Origin: DYJE01 sp041660385
GTDB taxonomy: Bacteria; Desulfobacterota; Desulfobacteria; Desulfobacterales; Desulfolunaceae
Reading direction: 5' to 3'
Assembly (NCBI GenBank): GCA_041660385.1
Contig: JBAZWJ010000004.1
Coordinates: forward strand, 1 to 64,000
Length of the DNA: 64,000 bases
Positions 1 to 8,496 of this stretch are shown piece by piece. A program made the position numbers and the translations under genes. A model generated the notes under the pieces. It had not been told where the DNA came from, did not search any database, and saw only the letters and a program-made list of their open reading frames with translations. Within the stretch, counting starts at the first letter, position 1; each line of letters begins with the position of its first letter.

Positions 1-811
1 GAGTGAGGTGATCGTCGTTCATCTTCTTACCGGTGAAAAGATAGACGGTGGTCTGTTCGGCGTAGACTCTGAACGGCTCAATCAGATCGAAAACGAGGGA
101 TTTCTTGTTGTAGTTGTCTGTGTGGAGAAACCCCACAAAGGGATCTAACCCAGCGATGATGCAGGCTTTTTCAACACGGCTGTAAAGGATGCCCAAGGTG
201 TAGTTCAACACGGCGTTGAACGGATCTTTCGCTGGACGCCGTGACCTGCCGTCAAAACGGTGCTTCTCCGGCATGACGGCTGAAAGGCATTGAAAATACG
301 TCCGCCCCGCGCTTCCTTCCAGTCCCATCACCGTATTCCTGATGTGGTCAAGGTCCGCACTCTTTTCCAAAGAGCCGATCTTCGCGTGGAGTTCTTCAAG
401 GGTTTTGACGGCGTCATCGAAAAGATCGTCTTTCCCTGGCCGGGCATGGGCGAGTTTCTTCAGAAAACGGGTCTGGTTCTGAGTTTTTTCCATGACCAGA
501 TCGAGAACAAGACGAATGCCAAGCGCCCCCATTTCCGCTTCGATCTGCCGACGGCGTATCAGAGCGGTGCTGCCCATTTTGGTAAACCAGATTCTTCCCA
601 TAGGGTCGCCGTGTTCGTCCAGGAAAACAACATCGATGTTGTGCTCAAGTGCCAGAATCACGGCCTGGGTTGAAATCAGGGCTTTGTTGGTGGTGATGAT
701 GGATTCGAGTTTTTCTGGCGAAACGTCAAGATGCCTGTCTTCGTTGGAAAGCCGGAAACATCCGTCTTTCTGTTTGATCATCGTGCCGGGGGAATTGACG
801 AACAGGTGCAT
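1..811 (-). CDS. cas1: CRISPR-associated endonuclease Cas1, cut by the window edge
   Basis: Cas1 is the integrase subunit that, with Cas2, inserts new spacers into a CRISPR array. I translated the minus strand from the ATG at 809-811, which has a GGAG seven bases upstream; about 270 residues are in the window and the C-terminus (about 50-60 residues of a usual 320-340) runs off position 1. Visible family marks are the N-terminal beta-sheet region (HNIDVVFLDEHGDP near residue 57), STALIRRRQ near 81, and the metal-binding residues Glu165 in GLEGSAG, His230 in GFLHTD and Glu245 in DLIEPFR. The frame is open throughout. No repeat array or other cas gene lies on the promoter side (812-1104), so cas2 and the array, if present, lie beyond position 1. 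The plus-strand open frames inside this stretch are shadows. Confidence 0.93.
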   Translation of the reverse strand, partial: MHLFVNSPGTMIKQKDGCFRLSNEDRHLDVSPEKLESIITTNKALISTQAVILALEHNIDVVFLDEHGDPMGRIWFTKMGSTALIRRRQIEAEMGALGIRLVLDLVMEKTQNQTRFLKKLAHARPGKDDLFDDAVKTLEELHAKIGSLEKSADLDHIRNTVMGLEGSAGRTYFQCLSAVMPEKHRFDGRSRRPAKDPFNAVLNYTLGILYSRVEKACIIAGLDPFVGFLHTDNYNKKSLVFDLIEPFRVYAEQTTVYLFTGKKMNDDHLT

Positions 812-1035
812 GGCAGGTCTCCGTGAATTATGGGATGACTTTTTTCTCAAGAATAACTTGATGATTCCTGCTTTTTCACAACAAAAAGAAAATATTACCA
901 ATCTCGATGATTTAACGTCATAGGATTTACGGTAAAAGATGTCAATGATTAAGGATGATAACGTGTTGATCGCATGAACGGTGGATTGCAGAATGGAGTT
1001 ACATGAAATAGACAGAGAGCATGAAATAACATGCC

Positions 1036-1084
1036 GTAGGGTGGGCTTTCGCCCACCATATTTGGTGGGCGAAGCCCACCCTAC
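1036..1084. repeat. Tandem double hairpin, REP-like palindrome
   Basis: Two arms (1036-1057 and 1064-1084) are inverted copies of one another with a single-base difference around a six-base loop. Each arm is also a hairpin by itself: GGTGGGC-TTTC-GCCCACC and GGTGGGC-GAA-GCCCACC. It lies 21 bases past the stop of the kinase gene and 225 bases upstream of cas1. No T-run follows either side, so it looks more like a dispersed palindromic unit than a simple terminator, although it may stop transcription or protect mRNA 3' ends. The rest of 812-1104 shows nothing I recognise. Confidence 0.75.
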
Positions 1085-1104
1085 ATACGTAGCGAATAGT
1101 TGCG

Positions 1105-2475
1105 CTATGTATATAAATCGGAACCATCGGATAGTTTACTCACCGCTTTAACATGATAAAAACTGTCGAAATCGTTGTATCCGGCGAATCCCAGTTCGTG
1201 ATTGACGTACCAGCCGGTGATGTAGGTGCATCGATCACAGCTCCACAGCCATTTTAATCGGGAATCGAAAATGCTTTTAACGCAGTAAGAGCGGCCTTCC
1301 GGGGTTCGGTCCACAAGGCTCAGCAGTTCGTTTACTGTGGGAAGTCTCCAGGTGTTGAGTCCGGCGAAACGTTCATCGTTCAGTTGTTCAATGTAGAGGA
1401 CGGCACCCGCCCTGTTAACAGGGAACCGGGTTCCCGCTATCTGCCAGACAAGATTGCAGGACAGATCGGAGACGGTTTTTTCTGTATAGGCTATGAAACG
1501 GTTCCTGATGTATGTTCTGGGCCGCATCAGCTCGTCAGTATCAAAGAAAGATTCCGTTGTTTTCGATTTTACTTTTGTGGGTTGGGATCTCAACGAGAAT
1601 ATTTTTTCCTCGTCATCCGAATCGTCGAAAAGCCATGACGGGGCGGAACAGATCGCCTGTTTCCGCTTGAGCCAGCCTTTTTCCAGTTCATCAAGATCAC
1701 CGATCATGGTTTCGGCATCGGCGTATCTGCGGTGGGGTGATTGTTCCATGGCTTTCATGATGAAAGCATCCCAGTTTACATCAAGATCCTTGTTGATCAG
1801 GCTCGGTGGGGTGACCGGCGTCTCTGGCAGGCGGCCCGTGACCATGCGGTAAAACATCACTCCCACAGCGTAAAGATCGGCGCTGAAATCCACGGAGTCT
1901 GGATTGTCTTCCTGCTCAGGCGGCGCATAATAAGGTGAACCCACTTTAAGACTGCTGTGGCTTTTGACAGATTCGTGTCTCAGTTTGGACAGGCCGAAAT
2001 CACAGATTTTGATCTGGTCCTCGTCGGTGACCAGAATGTTGAACGGTTTGATATCCCTGTGAATCAGATTTGAGAAATGGAGCCGGGACAAACCTTGAAG
2101 AATCTGGCGAGTATAGTCGATGGCCTTGTCAAGATGGATAGTCCGTGATGGTTTTTCCGTTTCGTAAGATTCTCCCATCATGGTACCCAGATTGTTGCAG
2201 AAAAAATCCATGATGTAATACGGACGCCCTTCGAAACTGTCGAAATCAAGGATTTCAACCACATGGGGATGCCGGATTCCGGCCATGGTGATGGCTTCTT
2301 TGACAAACATGTCTTCGATGGTCGCTTGACCAAGAAGTGATACGAGAAAAGGGTTGGGGTCCAGAAGTTTCATAGCCCCGATTTTACCGGTTACCGGGTA
2401 TTTGATTTTGTAGACTTTTCCCATGCCTCCCTTGCCAAGAAGCCCACAAACGATAAATTTCCCAATTCGTTTCAT
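1105..2475 (-). CDS. Serine/threonine protein kinase with C-terminal DUF1566 domain
   Basis: A Hanks-type kinase of about 456 residues. Start chosen at the ATG at 2475 (AAGGAAA upstream); a longer reading from 2610 would overlap the preceding gene. All catalytic marks are present: Gly-loop GKGGMGKV (14-21), Lys36 in GAMK, Glu60, HRDIKPFN (139-146), DFG (159-161) and a YAPPEQ activation-segment end. No transmembrane helix is visible, so it is probably cytosolic. From about residue 350 the protein carries a DUF1566/Lcl_C-type domain (WQIAG, TWRLPTVNELLSL, then Trp/Cys-rich strands), a fold often found in secreted or phage-related proteins; its role on a kinase is unknown, possibly ligand or partner recognition. 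It follows the phosphoesterase gene by 19 bases, so the two are probably one transcript. Confidence 0.88.
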   Translation of the reverse strand: MKRIGKFIVCGLLGKGGMGKVYKIKYPVTGKIGAMKLLDPNPFLVSLLGQATIEDMFVKEAITMAGIRHPHVVEILDFDSFEGRPYYIMDFFCNNLGTMMGESYETEKPSRTIHLDKAIDYTRQILQGLSRLHFSNLIHRDIKPFNILVTDEDQIKICDFGLSKLRHESVKSHSSLKVGSPYYAPPEQEDNPDSVDFSADLYAVGVMFYRMVTGRLPETPVTPPSLINKDLDVNWDAFIMKAMEQSPHRRYADAETMIGDLDELEKGWLKRKQAICSAPSWLFDDSDDEEKIFSLRSQPTKVKSKTTESFFDTDELMRPRTYIRNRFIAYTEKTVSDLSCNLVWQIAGTRFPVNRAGAVLYIEQLNDERFAGLNTWRLPTVNELLSLVDRTPEGRSYCVKSIFDSRLKWLWSCDRCTYITGWYVNHELGFAGYNDFDSFYHVKAVSKLSDGSDLYT

Positions 2476-2494
2476 ATTCGTTTCCTTTTCCAGT

Positions 2495-3220
2495 CTAAAA
2501 AAGCCTGCTGGCGTACTGCTCGGGTAAACCGGCCTGGATAATTTTTTCTGCTGTGAGTCTGGGATCGTAGGCCACAGCTCTGACCGAAACCGTAAATGTG
2601 GCCGTATCATAAATCACATACTTGGCCCGCTTGTCTCCGTCCCTGGGCTGCCCCACACTGCCCACGTTGATCACATACTTGTACTTCGGGTTCAGTTCTG
2701 TATCTCCAAGGGGTAATGGCAGCCGCTCAATCTGTGTTCCATCGTATTCAATGATATGAAGATCATGGGTATGCCCGGCAAAACAGATGGATTCGTTCAG
2801 ACGATCAAGGCACCGGGCCAGTTTGTCATCGGATAGCTGAAACAGATAGAGCAGAGGTGATGATGGAGGCGCCCCATGAACGAATCGGAGGCTTTCAAAC
2901 ACGCGACTCTTGGGATATTCCCTGATTTCACCAAGAGACTCTTCCGAAAGATGGGCCCGGGTGTATATGACAGCTTTCTGGGCCATGGGGTTGAACCATG
3001 AGATAAATGCGTCGTTTTTCATGGCCATTTCATGATTCCCAAGAACAGAAAGAATCTTTTCTTTCCGTATCCGCTGCATAACGGCTTCGGGGTCAGGGCC
3101 GTAGCCCACGTTATCTCCCAATGAGAAGATGTGTGAAACATTTTCCGTGTGAATGTGATCGAGAACTGCCTCGAAAGCTTCAAGGTTCCCGTGTATATCT
3201 GCAATGATGGCTATCTGCAT
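2495..3220 (-). CDS. Metallophosphoesterase, YfcE/calcineurin-like
   Basis: A 241-residue dinuclear-metal phosphoesterase. The metal-ligand motifs are in order: ADIHGN (residues 7-12), GDNVGYGP (about 37), GNHE (about 62), HGAP (about 115) and GHTHD (about 149), followed by NVGSVGQPRDGD typical of the YfcE/diadenosine-tetraphosphatase-like branch. The substrate cannot be read from sequence. It is the first gene of a likely two-gene unit with the Ser/Thr kinase 19 bases downstream; a phosphatase-kinase pairing is attractive, but this family usually acts on small phosphodiesters or dinucleotides rather than phosphoproteins, so a phosphatase role against the kinase is only a guess. Confidence 0.9.
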   Translation of the reverse strand: MQIAIIADIHGNLEAFEAVLDHIHTENVSHIFSLGDNVGYGPDPEAVMQRIRKEKILSVLGNHEMAMKNDAFISWFNPMAQKAVIYTRAHLSEESLGEIREYPKSRVFESLRFVHGAPPSSPLLYLFQLSDDKLARCLDRLNESICFAGHTHDLHIIEYDGTQIERLPLPLGDTELNPKYKYVINVGSVGQPRDGDKRAKYVIYDTATFTVSVRAVAYDPRLTAEKIIQAGLPEQYASRLF

Positions 3221-3317
3221 TTCAAGCTCCGGTGATTATCCGAATAACATATGGATTTTATGTTTATTCGTTATGGGTTCCGCTGCGTTTCACTTCCTAA
3301 CGAAGTACGGCTGACGG

Positions 3318-3338
3318 GGGCGGGTTTGGAACCCGCCC
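3318..3338. repeat. GGGCGGGTT/AACCCGCCC hairpin, dispersed palindrome family
   Basis: Perfect nine-base inverted repeat with a TGG loop, in the 320-base divergent spacer between the phosphoesterase and the CHASE4 sensor. It has the same core as hairpins at 19666 and 22984. No T-run follows, so terminator function is doubtful. The rest of 3221-3539 holds no recognised signal. Confidence 0.65.
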
Positions 3339-3539
3339 TAACAAAGTCAATCTGGATTAACATATTTTAAAAACAATCACTATGATTTCGACAAAAACCA
3401 GGGGGAATGGATAAAATCCGTATGAATAAAGTATTGCAAAGCCCTTTCCAGACGTGGTAGTTTATTCCTATTGTTGGTTCGAATTTTTCCGATCATTTGT
3501 GGTCTTCATGCCATCCAAATACATAAACCCGATACGCCT

Positions 3540-5435
3540 ATGTCACTCAAAGTTAAAACCCTGTGTATTGTTCTTATTCTCCTGATTGTCTATGTTGCAG
3601 TCCATGGTTTCATGCACCGCTTTATCTTTATTCCGGGATTTCTTTATCTGGAGCAGCGGGAAGCCGAGAAAAATATGAACAGGCCTCTTGAGGCGTTCAA
3701 ACGGGAAATGCATCATCTTTCCGCTCTGGTTCATGACTGGTCATCCTGGGATGACACTTACAATTATATGGACACCGGTGATTCATCGTACATCTCGTCC
3801 AATTTGTCTCCTATCGTGACTTACGAAGTGAACACACTGAATCTGATGGTTTTGTGTGATTCCAAGGGGAAAGTCGTCTGGAGAAAGGCCGTGGATCTTG
3901 AAAGCAGGAAGGATATCCCACTGCCGGAGATCCCGGAAACGGTTATTCCACTTGAGCACCCCTTTTTACGCATAGACCCTGGCAATGGAAATGATAAAGA
4001 TCATAAAACAATGGGCTTTATCAAGACGTCTATGGGGCCCATGATGGTGGCGGCAAGGGCCATACTCAAGAGTAATAACGAAGGCCCGTCCCGTGGAACC
4101 TTTATCATGGGCCGCTTTATTTCTGGGGAAGTGATTCGGGAAATGAATATCCAGACCGATGTCCCCTTTTCTATTGTTCCTGTGAACATCGATGGCCCGG
4201 GTGTGAAACCTGAATTGAAGGATCTGATAAGTGGAAAAACCGAGCGTTTCTTTGATGCGGCGGATCGGAACAATCTTTATCTGTATACGATGATCAAGGA
4301 TATTGGAGGGGTTCCTTTGTTTTTGATCAAAGTCACCATGGCTCGTGAAATACTCAATAAAGGTCTGCAAACACTGAAATACTCCATGGTGTCCATTGTT
4401 GCGGCAGGTTTTCTTATTTTGCTGCTGATGCTTCTATTGCTGCATAAGACCATTTTAAATCCCCTGTCTGTACTGACACGCCATGCCATTGAGGTGGAAG
4501 AGACAGGAAACATTGCAAGCCGTCTTGATTTCAACAGAAATGATGAGATTGGAACCCTGGCTCAGCGATTTGACAGCATGCTTGTGAAGCTGGCGGAGGT
4601 CCGGAATGAGCTTCTTGATCAGTCCTATTACTCTGGACTTGCAGGGATCGCGTCGGATATTCTCCACCATTCGGGAAACATTCTCATGCCCATGCACCAG
4701 AAAATTGTAAGTCTCCAGGATTTATGCAGAAACATACCAAAAGAAAACATTCATAAAGCCATGGAAGAAATGGAAAAGGGTGGCCTGGACCCTGATCGCG
4801 AAAATAATCTTAAACGTTTTTTGCTTCTTTCAATACGCGAAATGGATAAAACGTTTGATCAGACTGTTCAGGCGCTTGGTGACCTCGAACAACACTCCAG
4901 GGAAATCGAACAGATCATGGGTGGGCTGGAAAAATTCAGCCGGGCAAGCGCAACAGGAAGAAATCTTGTGCCTGAAACCCTGCTTTACGAGGCATGCTCA
5001 CGTCTTCCGGATGACCTTAGAAAATCCTGCCGTATCCGTTTTCAACCCGGGACAAAAACTCTACCTGAAATTAAAGCGGAACCCGTTGTTCTCGTTCAAG
5101 TTTTCAGTGCCCTTCTTTGCCAATCAGCTACTCTTGCTGTTTCAGCTGCTGGTGAAACGAACAAAGCGGAAGTCCTTGTGGAAGGCAGAATTGATGGGGA
5201 GAGGGCGGGCCGCCCGGTCAGAATATCAATTTCCGGTAACGGATCGCTGATCGCTTCAACGGATATGAAGAGTCTGTTTGCGAGGCATTATCTGGGTGAA
5301 TCAAGCGGTGTATTTCATCCGAGTCTTCATTGGTGCAGCAACGTGGTTTCTGCGATGGGTGGAGAGTTGTCAGTTTCAAACAATGATCACGGAACGGTCT
5401 TTGATCTGGTTCTTCCCCAGGGAGGTGATGTATGA
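3540..5435 (+). CDS. CHASE4-HAMP membrane sensor with a degenerate histidine-kinase core
   Basis: About 631 residues from the ATG at 3540 (a TTG at 3471 would add 23 residues with no membrane logic). Order: TM helix (about 7-24), periplasmic CHASE4 domain with the hallmark DWSSWDDTY near residue 67, second TM (about 285-305), HAMP (about 306-360), then a helical DILHHSGNILMP segment that resembles the H-box of a divergent kinase group, and a C-terminal ATPase-like domain. That last domain lacks the usual marks: the N-box position reads VFSALLCQSATLA without the catalytic Asn, and ISGNGS stands where DxGxG is expected, so ATP binding is doubtful. It overlaps the next gene by four bases (ATGA), so sensor and partner are translationally coupled. 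Likely role: membrane signal input for the downstream receiver-kinase. Confidence 0.82.
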   Translation: MSLKVKTLCIVLILLIVYVAVHGFMHRFIFIPGFLYLEQREAEKNMNRPLEAFKREMHHLSALVHDWSSWDDTYNYMDTGDSSYISSNLSPIVTYEVNTLNLMVLCDSKGKVVWRKAVDLESRKDIPLPEIPETVIPLEHPFLRIDPGNGNDKDHKTMGFIKTSMGPMMVAARAILKSNNEGPSRGTFIMGRFISGEVIREMNIQTDVPFSIVPVNIDGPGVKPELKDLISGKTERFFDAADRNNLYLYTMIKDIGGVPLFLIKVTMAREILNKGLQTLKYSMVSIVAAGFLILLLMLLLLHKTILNPLSVLTRHAIEVEETGNIASRLDFNRNDEIGTLAQRFDSMLVKLAEVRNELLDQSYYSGLAGIASDILHHSGNILMPMHQKIVSLQDLCRNIPKENIHKAMEEMEKGGLDPDRENNLKRFLLLSIREMDKTFDQTVQALGDLEQHSREIEQIMGGLEKFSRASATGRNLVPETLLYEACSRLPDDLRKSCRIRFQPGTKTLPEIKAEPVVLVQVFSALLCQSATLAVSAAGETNKAEVLVEGRIDGERAGRPVRISISGNGSLIASTDMKSLFARHYLGESSGVFHPSLHWCSNVVSAMGGELSVSNNDHGTVFDLVLPQGGDV

Positions 5436-6739
5436 GTTCAGGAAAGCCCCGGGTTCTGGTTGCTGATGACGAAATCAGGATTCATGATTTTTTTATCGAA
5501 GCCTTCAAAAACGATGAAGACACGAGTACGGAATTTCAGAACCTTCAAAAAGAGTTGTTTATGAGCCAGGAGAAATTGCCGGAGAAATTCTGTGCTGGAG
5601 GCTTTGATTTGACCTTGTGTACCAGCGCCATGGACGCTGTGGGCCAGTTGGTGTTGTCCATTGAAACGAAAAAACCTTTTTCCGTCGTGTTTCTCGACGT
5701 GAGAATGCCTCCCGGTCCTGATGGGATATGGGCGGCCGAAACCATAAGAAGCCTGGACAAGGATGTTGAAATCGTCATTGTCACGGCATTTTCCGACATT
5801 CATCCGTCGGAAATTCTCAAGCGGGTGCCGCCGGCTCATAAACTTCTTTATCTGCAAAAGCCTTGTTATGTCCTTGAAATCAGACATATGGCCAGAGCTC
5901 TCTGTGCCAAATGGGCTATGGAAAGGGAGCTGAACAAGATCAGGGAGCAACAGGAACTTCGCATTCAAACTCAGAAGTTCGCCCTGGATGAAGCCCATCA
6001 CGCTTTGGAAAAAATGCAGAAGCTCGACGCCCTGGGTATGTTTGCAGGAGCCGTTTCACACGATTTCAATAATATTCTTACGGCCATCATGGGGCACACG
6101 GAACTGGCCCTTATGGAAACATCCCATGATGTAAAGGTTCATAAGCGAATTGAACATATCCACAAGGCCTGTTACAGGGCCAAGGATCTGGTGAACAGCA
6201 TCCTCACGTTCTGCCGCCAGAATGAACCTGAATACAGCGACGTGTTTCTGGCTGATATTATTCAGGATGTGGTCAAGCTCGTCAGGCCGTCCGCCGGTTC
6301 CAACATTAAGCTGGTCTATACGGTTTCTCACGATAAGGGCGTTATTTCGGCTGATTCCACACAGATCCAGCAGGTTTTGATGAATCTGTGCAGTAATGCA
6401 CTTTTTGCCATGCGTGACAGTGGTGGCGTTCTTGACATCAGAACGGGCAGTCCTCTTGATTTCAGCGAGTTATCTGGATTGAATCTTGATAAGGTTCAGG
6501 ATACGCATGTGGTTTTGCGTGTTTCAGATACGGGCAAGGGCATGGATGAGCAAGTCATGGAAAAAATGTTCGATCCTTACTTTACCACCAAGGGTAAAAA
6601 CGAAGGCACGGGCCTGGGACTGGCGGTGGTCCACGGTATCGTCAAAAAACAAGGCGGTTTTATTCATGTGCTGAGTGAGCCTGGTCTGGGAACTACGTTT
6701 TACATATTTTTCAAAACCACCATACCCAAAATCTACTGA
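5432..6739 (+). CDS. Receiver-histidine kinase (response regulator receiver at N-terminus)
   Basis: A soluble 435-residue protein with reversed hybrid order. Residues 7-150 form a receiver domain: acidic pair in LVADDE, phospho-acceptor Asp in VVFLDVRMPPGPDG (near 91), Thr in IVTAFS and Lys in LQKPC. A linker coiled coil (about 170-200) leads to a HisKA helix with the phospho-acceptor His in AVSHDFNNILTAIMGH (near 209), then an intact HATPase: N-box NLCSNALFAM, G1 DTGKGMD, F-box FDPYFTTK and G2 GTGLGL. With no output domain the phosphate must go to another regulator. The ATGA overlap with the degenerate CHASE4 sensor suggests that the sensor controls this enzyme. An 80-residue insert between the acidic pair and the acceptor Asp includes residues 30-60, longer than in a standard receiver. 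Confidence 0.9.
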   Translation: MSSGKPRVLVADDEIRIHDFFIEAFKNDEDTSTEFQNLQKELFMSQEKLPEKFCAGGFDLTLCTSAMDAVGQLVLSIETKKPFSVVFLDVRMPPGPDGIWAAETIRSLDKDVEIVIVTAFSDIHPSEILKRVPPAHKLLYLQKPCYVLEIRHMARALCAKWAMERELNKIREQQELRIQTQKFALDEAHHALEKMQKLDALGMFAGAVSHDFNNILTAIMGHTELALMETSHDVKVHKRIEHIHKACYRAKDLVNSILTFCRQNEPEYSDVFLADIIQDVVKLVRPSAGSNIKLVYTVSHDKGVISADSTQIQQVLMNLCSNALFAMRDSGGVLDIRTGSPLDFSELSGLNLDKVQDTHVVLRVSDTGKGMDEQVMEKMFDPYFTTKGKNEGTGLGLAVVHGIVKKQGGFIHVLSEPGLGTTFYIFFKTTIPKIY

Positions 6740-6883
6740 TCTGTTTTTTTTTCTTCAAAACGACATCCAAAGATGTGCCTAAAAACTGTGCAGTTTACAT
6801 TTATGTTGATTTATGTTTCGATATTTCATAAATGTTTCTCATATTGTTTTTTTGATCATATTTGTCCCAAAGGAATGTTCAGG

Positions 6884-8407
6884 ATGAAAAAAATAGACGA
6901 AGTTAAACTGTTTTACGAAATCAGCAATGCTCTGAACGAACACATGGATCTTAAAAAATCCCTGTACACTGTTCTCGATATACTGTCCGTCAGTCTGGAC
7001 ATGGTGAGAGGCACTGTCACCATTTTGAACCCTTTGCGGAACGAGATCAGCATTGAAGTGGCCCACGGCCTTTCGCGCAGCGCCATGGAAAAAGGAAAGT
7101 ACAAGCTGGGCGAGGGAGTTACGGGAAGCGTCATCGAAAAAGGGGTTCCTATTGCGATCCCCAAGATCAGCGAAGAACCGCTGTTTCTTGACAGAACAGC
7201 TTCCAGAAAAGACAGAGACAAGCAAGAACATTCGTTTTTCTGCGTGCCTGTTAAGAAAGGGAACCAGGTGATCGGGGCTTTGAGTGCCGACAGGATTTTT
7301 GAAGAGAATTTTTCCCTTAAAGACGGCACAAAAATTCTGTCGGTTGTGGCCACCATGATCGCTACCCAGGTGATCAATCTGGAAAAAATCAGCCAGGAAA
7401 GGGAAAAGCTGAGGGAGGAAAACTCCAGACTTAAAAACGAACTTGAAAACAAGTATCGTTTTTCAAATATCATCGGCAACAGCAACAAAATGCGCGATGT
7501 GTACCAGATGATCTCCCATGTATCCAAAAGCAACGCCACGGTGCTTATCCGTGGTGAAAGCGGCACGGGCAAAGAGCTGGTGGCCAGTTCCATCCATTAC
7601 AACAGCCACAGGGCTAAACTACCGTTTATCAAGGTGAACTGCGCAGCTCTCCCCATCAATCTCATCGAAAGCGAGTTTTTCGGCCATGAAAAAGGCTCGT
7701 TCACAGGGGCCATTAACCAGAAGATCGGGAAATTCGAACTGGCCAACAAAGGCACTATTTTTCTCGATGAAATCGGGTCTATTAATCTGGATGTTCAGTC
7801 AAAACTCCTTCGTGTATTACAGGAGCGGGAGTTCGAGCGTGTGGGAGGCCATAAAACCATCAAGGTGGATGTGCGCATCGTGGCTGCCACCAACAAGAAT
7901 CTGGAAAAAGCTGTTGAAGAAGAATCGTTCCGGGGCGATCTTTACTACCGACTGAACGTTTTCCCCATCTATCTTCCCCCTTTACGGGAAAGAAAAACGG
8001 ATGTCCTGCTTCTGGCCGATTTTTTTCTTGAAAAATACGCCCGTGAACACATGAAAGATATCAAGAGAATATCAACCCCCGGTATCGACATGCTCATTGC
8101 CTACCACTGGCCCGGCAATGTCCGTGAACTTGAAAACTGTATTGAGCGGGCTGTTCTTCTCTGCGACGAAGGAGTCATCCACAGTTACCACCTTCCGCCA
8201 ACGCTCCAGACCGGCTCCGAATCCGGCACCCTGCCTGCCACCACCATGGAGGAAGCTGTCGCCAACCTTGAAACGGAAATGATCATCGATGCTTTAAAAA
8301 ATACGAGGGGAAATATTACCACCGCCTCCGAGATGCTGGGAACTACGGTCCGAATTTTCGCCTATAAAGCCAAACGTTACGGGGTGGACTACAGAAATTA
8401 CCGTTGA
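6884..8407 (+). CDS. GAF-AAA+ sigma-54-dependent activator, NifA-like
   Basis: About 507 residues from the ATG at 6884 (AAAGGA nine bases upstream; ATGs further upstream lack a ribosome site). Order: GAF sensor (about 15-165), short coiled linker (about 167-195), AAA+ sigma-54 interaction domain with Walker A GESGTGKE, the GAFTGA loop as GSFTGA, Walker B IFLDEIG and the arginine-finger region, then a Fis-type helix-turn-helix (about 460-500, GNITTASEMLGTTVRIFAYK). This layout and the sequence style match NifA, the activator of nitrogen-fixation genes, but no nif gene is present in the window, so it could regulate another sigma-54 regulon. It is followed by a second sigma-54 activator 89 bases downstream. 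Confidence 0.85.
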   Translation: MKKIDEVKLFYEISNALNEHMDLKKSLYTVLDILSVSLDMVRGTVTILNPLRNEISIEVAHGLSRSAMEKGKYKLGEGVTGSVIEKGVPIAIPKISEEPLFLDRTASRKDRDKQEHSFFCVPVKKGNQVIGALSADRIFEENFSLKDGTKILSVVATMIATQVINLEKISQEREKLREENSRLKNELENKYRFSNIIGNSNKMRDVYQMISHVSKSNATVLIRGESGTGKELVASSIHYNSHRAKLPFIKVNCAALPINLIESEFFGHEKGSFTGAINQKIGKFELANKGTIFLDEIGSINLDVQSKLLRVLQEREFERVGGHKTIKVDVRIVAATNKNLEKAVEEESFRGDLYYRLNVFPIYLPPLRERKTDVLLLADFFLEKYAREHMKDIKRISTPGIDMLIAYHWPGNVRELENCIERAVLLCDEGVIHSYHLPPTLQTGSESGTLPATTMEEAVANLETEMIIDALKNTRGNITTASEMLGTTVRIFAYKAKRYGVDYRNYR

Positions 8408-8496
8408 AATGAACGTGTTTCAAAGGATATGCTGGCCGTCATTGCGCCTGATCGGTCCTTTTGGTATGTTGGGTAAAAAAGGATTGAGGACAAGCT

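Noticed and set aside
290..923. Two plus-strand open frames over the Cas1 region
   Set aside because: They are shadows of the intact minus-strand cas1 frame and have no family signature.
812..1104. CRISPR array next to cas1
   Set aside because: No direct repeats of 25-40 bases at regular spacing; only one palindrome is present.
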